From Marinobacter algicola DG893 (GTDB lineage Bacteria; Pseudomonadota; Gammaproteobacteria; Pseudomonadales; Oleiphilaceae): a stretch of DNA of 64,000 bases. The stretch spans positions 124,001 through 188,000 of the forward strand of contig NZ_ABCP01000002.1 of assembly GCF_000170835.1 (NCBI RefSeq). The letters run 5' to 3'. The notes under the pieces are model-generated. The model ran no database searches. It was not told the origin of the DNA and worked only from the letters and a program-made list of their open reading frames with translations. Of this stretch, positions 62,440 to 64,000 are shown piece by piece. The stretch's first letter is position 1. The number at the start of each line of letters is the position of its first letter. Position numbers and translations under genes: made by a program.

Positions 62440-63102
62440 ATGCTTTTTACCAGTTCAAGGTTACCACTGATACTCACCACCGTCGCAGGCATCGCCATGA
62501 TTACTGTGACAGCGTGGCAGGGCGTTCGTTTCTGGCAGAATGAAACCAGTGCCGGCGACACCACCTCCACCGCTGACATGACAAAGGCGGAAACCGACAC
62601 CCGGAAAGTTCCAGAGGTGAACCTGGCCTCTTTTGCTTTGTTTGGAGAACCCGGCAAAGAGGCGCCCCAAACGGAACCCGATACTGAAAACCTGCCAGAA
62701 ACCAATCTGCGGCTCTTTCTTCGCGGTGTGCTGGCCGCCTCCGGAGATTTTCCTGGTAGCGCATTGATTGAAGACGACAAGCGCAACACCGAAGCCTACC
62801 TGGTGGGTGATGAACTGCCCGGCAATGCGACCCTTCGGTCTGTTCGCCCGAATCGCATTATCATTGAGCGCGGCGGCAAACTCGAGAACCTCTATTTTCC
62901 CGAAGATGAAGACAGAACGGGTCTGTCCATGGCTTCCACACAAACCTCCAACGATCAGGAGGAACCCAGGGACACGCAAATTCGTCCAACAGGTGTGGAC
63001 AGACGCTCTTCATCCACCAACGCAGACACCAGCGACCAACGCCGCGAGGAAATTCGGCAGCGCCTTGAACAACTTCGCGAACGCCTGAGAACCAACAACT
63101 GA
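62440..63102 (+). CDS. gspC: Type II secretion protein GspC (XcpP-like)
   Basis: 220 residues. One membrane helix near the N-terminus (LPLILTTVAGIAMITVTAWQ), a linker, and the HR domain at ~90-150 (LRLFLRGVLAASGDFPGS, then LVGDELPGNATLRSVRP and RIIIERGGKLENLYF). The C-terminus has no PDZ domain but a predicted coiled coil (RREEIRQRLEQLRERLR), as in Pseudomonas XcpP. It would contact the secretin GspD. It is divergent from gspE with 194 bases between, and the gene after it is not gspD. The ribosome site is weak. Confidence 0.85.
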   Translation: MLFTSSRLPLILTTVAGIAMITVTAWQGVRFWQNETSAGDTTSTADMTKAETDTRKVPEVNLASFALFGEPGKEAPQTEPDTENLPETNLRLFLRGVLAASGDFPGSALIEDDKRNTEAYLVGDELPGNATLRSVRPNRIIIERGGKLENLYFPEDEDRTGLSMASTQTSNDQEEPRDTQIRPTGVDRRSSSTNADTSDQRREEIRQRLEQLRERLRTNN

Positions 63103-63110
63103 GGACAGCC

Positions 63111-63773
63111 ATGGAGACGGCCGCATCGAATCCTCGCCGCAGCGGCTCCCTGCTTTCCATGCTACTCATGGTCATCACGTTAACGGTGGCCGCCTTCGAA
63201 CTCAGCGAACGGCTCATGACCTACGTGCGCTCGGAATTCGGCGAGGAGGCCCATGGCCGGCTGGAAACCTGGCAAAACCTTCACGACATGGCTTCCCGGG
63301 CAGCCATCGACCGACAGCTCCGGCTCGTGAATTCCTTCTTCAACCGCGTCCGATTTGTCAGCGACATTGCCCACTGGGGTGAGGAAGACTATTGGGCGAC
63401 GCCGGTTGAGTTGCTGACCACCAACGGCGGCGATTGCGAGGACTTCTCCATCGCAAAATACCTCACCCTTAAATCCATGGGCGTTCCCGACGAGCAACTA
63501 CGTATTGTCTACGTCAAGGCTCTGGAGCTGAACCAGGCGCATATGGTGCTGGCGTGGTATCCCGAGCCTGACGCCGACCCATTGATCCTCGACAACCTTA
63601 TCAACGAGATCAAACACGCGTCCCAGAGACCGGATCTGGAACCGGTCTACAGTTTTAACGGTGACGGTCTGTGGTTGAACCGTTCCGGTGGCGACTCCGA
63701 ACGAATCGGGGAAGCAAGGAAACTGGAGCACTGGCAAAGCCTGAATGATCGCATGGTGGACAGCCTCCGCTAG
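63111..63773 (+). CDS. LapG-like transglutaminase-fold cysteine protease
   Basis: 220 residues. An N-terminal hydrophobic segment (SMLLMVITLTVAAFELS) exports or anchors it. The BTLCP domain has the triad Cys109 in GGDCEDFSIAKYL, His144 in NQAHMVLAWY, and Asp161 in LILDNLINEI. In Pseudomonas LapG cuts the surface adhesin LapA and is held by LapD under c-di-GMP control. Here no lapD follows in the window. It starts eight bases after gspC, after GAGGA, so it is probably co-transcribed with it. A role in adhesin release or in processing secreted proteins is inference. Confidence 0.85.
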   Translation: METAASNPRRSGSLLSMLLMVITLTVAAFELSERLMTYVRSEFGEEAHGRLETWQNLHDMASRAAIDRQLRLVNSFFNRVRFVSDIAHWGEEDYWATPVELLTTNGGDCEDFSIAKYLTLKSMGVPDEQLRIVYVKALELNQAHMVLAWYPEPDADPLILDNLINEIKHASQRPDLEPVYSFNGDGLWLNRSGGDSERIGEARKLEHWQSLNDRMVDSLR

Positions 63774-63901
63774 ACTCACCGCTGTCGGCATAAGACACAA
63801 CACTTGTCGCCAGACGACACTGCGTTGACAGTACCTGGCGGTACAATCTGCCCCACGAATAATCAGACGCACACACATTATATCAACGAGGAATGGCCAA
63901 C

Positions 63902-64000
63902 ATGCGACGCTGGAACGGCTGGGGAGATGACCAGTTCAATCTTGAGTTACCCAAAGAGGGGCAGCGGTTTCTGGACAAGCGCGTGGGAAGCGCCACTCCA
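63902..64000 (+). CDS. FAD-binding oxidase, alkyldihydroxyacetonephosphate-synthase-like (partial)
   Basis: Only the first 33 codons are in the window; the gene runs off the right edge. It starts MRRWNGWGDDQFNLELPKEG and continues RFLDKRVGSATP, an N-terminus that I associate with bacterial FAD-linked oxidases related to alkyldihydroxyacetonephosphate synthase. GAGGAA precedes the ATG. The FAD domain itself is not visible, so the assignment is tentative. Confidence 0.55.
   Translation, partial: MRRWNGWGDDQFNLELPKEGQRFLDKRVGSATP

Noticed and set aside
63825..63847. TTGACA and TACAAT before the partial FAD oxidase gene, as a sigma-70 promoter
   Set aside because: The spacer is only 11 bases, far from the required 16-18.
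1..64000. CRISPR arrays, insertion sequences, tRNA genes or prophage genes
   Set aside because: No regular spaced repeats, transposase or integrase motifs, or tRNA cloverleaf were seen on reading either strand.

Overview
The window looks like chromosomal DNA of a marine gammaproteobacterium. GC content seems to be in the mid-50s percent (judged by eye). The mix of genes fits Marinobacter or a close relative: an Xcp-like type II secretion operon with a short XcpP-type GspC, a Pseudomonas-type mannitol ABC operon, YcaC, malate:quinone oxidoreductase, a Tat-exported IorAB-type molybdenum hydroxylase, and many LysR and AraC regulators. This assignment is inference; there is no rRNA or other marker gene. 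I saw no rRNA, tRNA, CRISPR array, transposase or prophage gene, so this is mostly metabolic and envelope chromosome rather than a mobile island.

Layout. 0-6.4 kb: an EamA exporter, an AraC regulator with a zinc-type alcohol dehydrogenase, two LysR regulators, a thioredoxin and an LpxR-like outer-membrane protein. 6.7-11.4 kb: a small secreted protein with an internal repeat, then a LysR-controlled set (YcaC hydrolase, pirin, membrane-anchored monooxygenase-fold protein, FMN reductase). Two near-identical operator-like dyads lie before ycaC and before pirin. 11.4-15.2 kb: xdhC-iorB-iorA, coupled by ATGA overlaps. 15.2-25.9 kb: a family 3 binding protein and a mannitol/polyol operon (mtlE-F-G-K-D, pgi, fructokinase) under an AraC regulator like MtlR. 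Polyol would be imported, oxidised to fructose, phosphorylated and isomerised to glucose 6-phosphate by one transcript.

26-31.9 kb: two tandem glutathione S-transferases, an ATP-grasp ligase of unknown substrate with a clear terminator, malate:quinone oxidoreductase and an MFS carrier. 32-36 kb: an orphan ABC-type binding protein followed by a chemoreceptor, and a periplasmic peptidoglycan-binding protein. 36-47 kb: MFS and EamA exporters, a LysR gene, a DUF1127-like microprotein, a YdcH-like protein, an unknown protein, FabH, a methyltransferase, a Baeyer-Villiger-type monooxygenase, a GntR regulator coupled to an SBF-like symporter, and a membrane protein with a degenerate J domain.

47-52.3 kb: a compact three-gene set (TonB-type receptor, orphan ABC-type binding protein, hybrid histidine kinase) that could carry a signal from the outer membrane to the cytoplasm. 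It is the best candidate here for an under-described system. 52.3-64 kb: glutathione reductase, a GNAT acetyltransferase and the type II secretion operon gspEFGHIJKLM on the minus strand, with gspC divergent and followed by a LapG-like protease instead of gspD. The window ends inside a probable FAD-linked oxidase gene.
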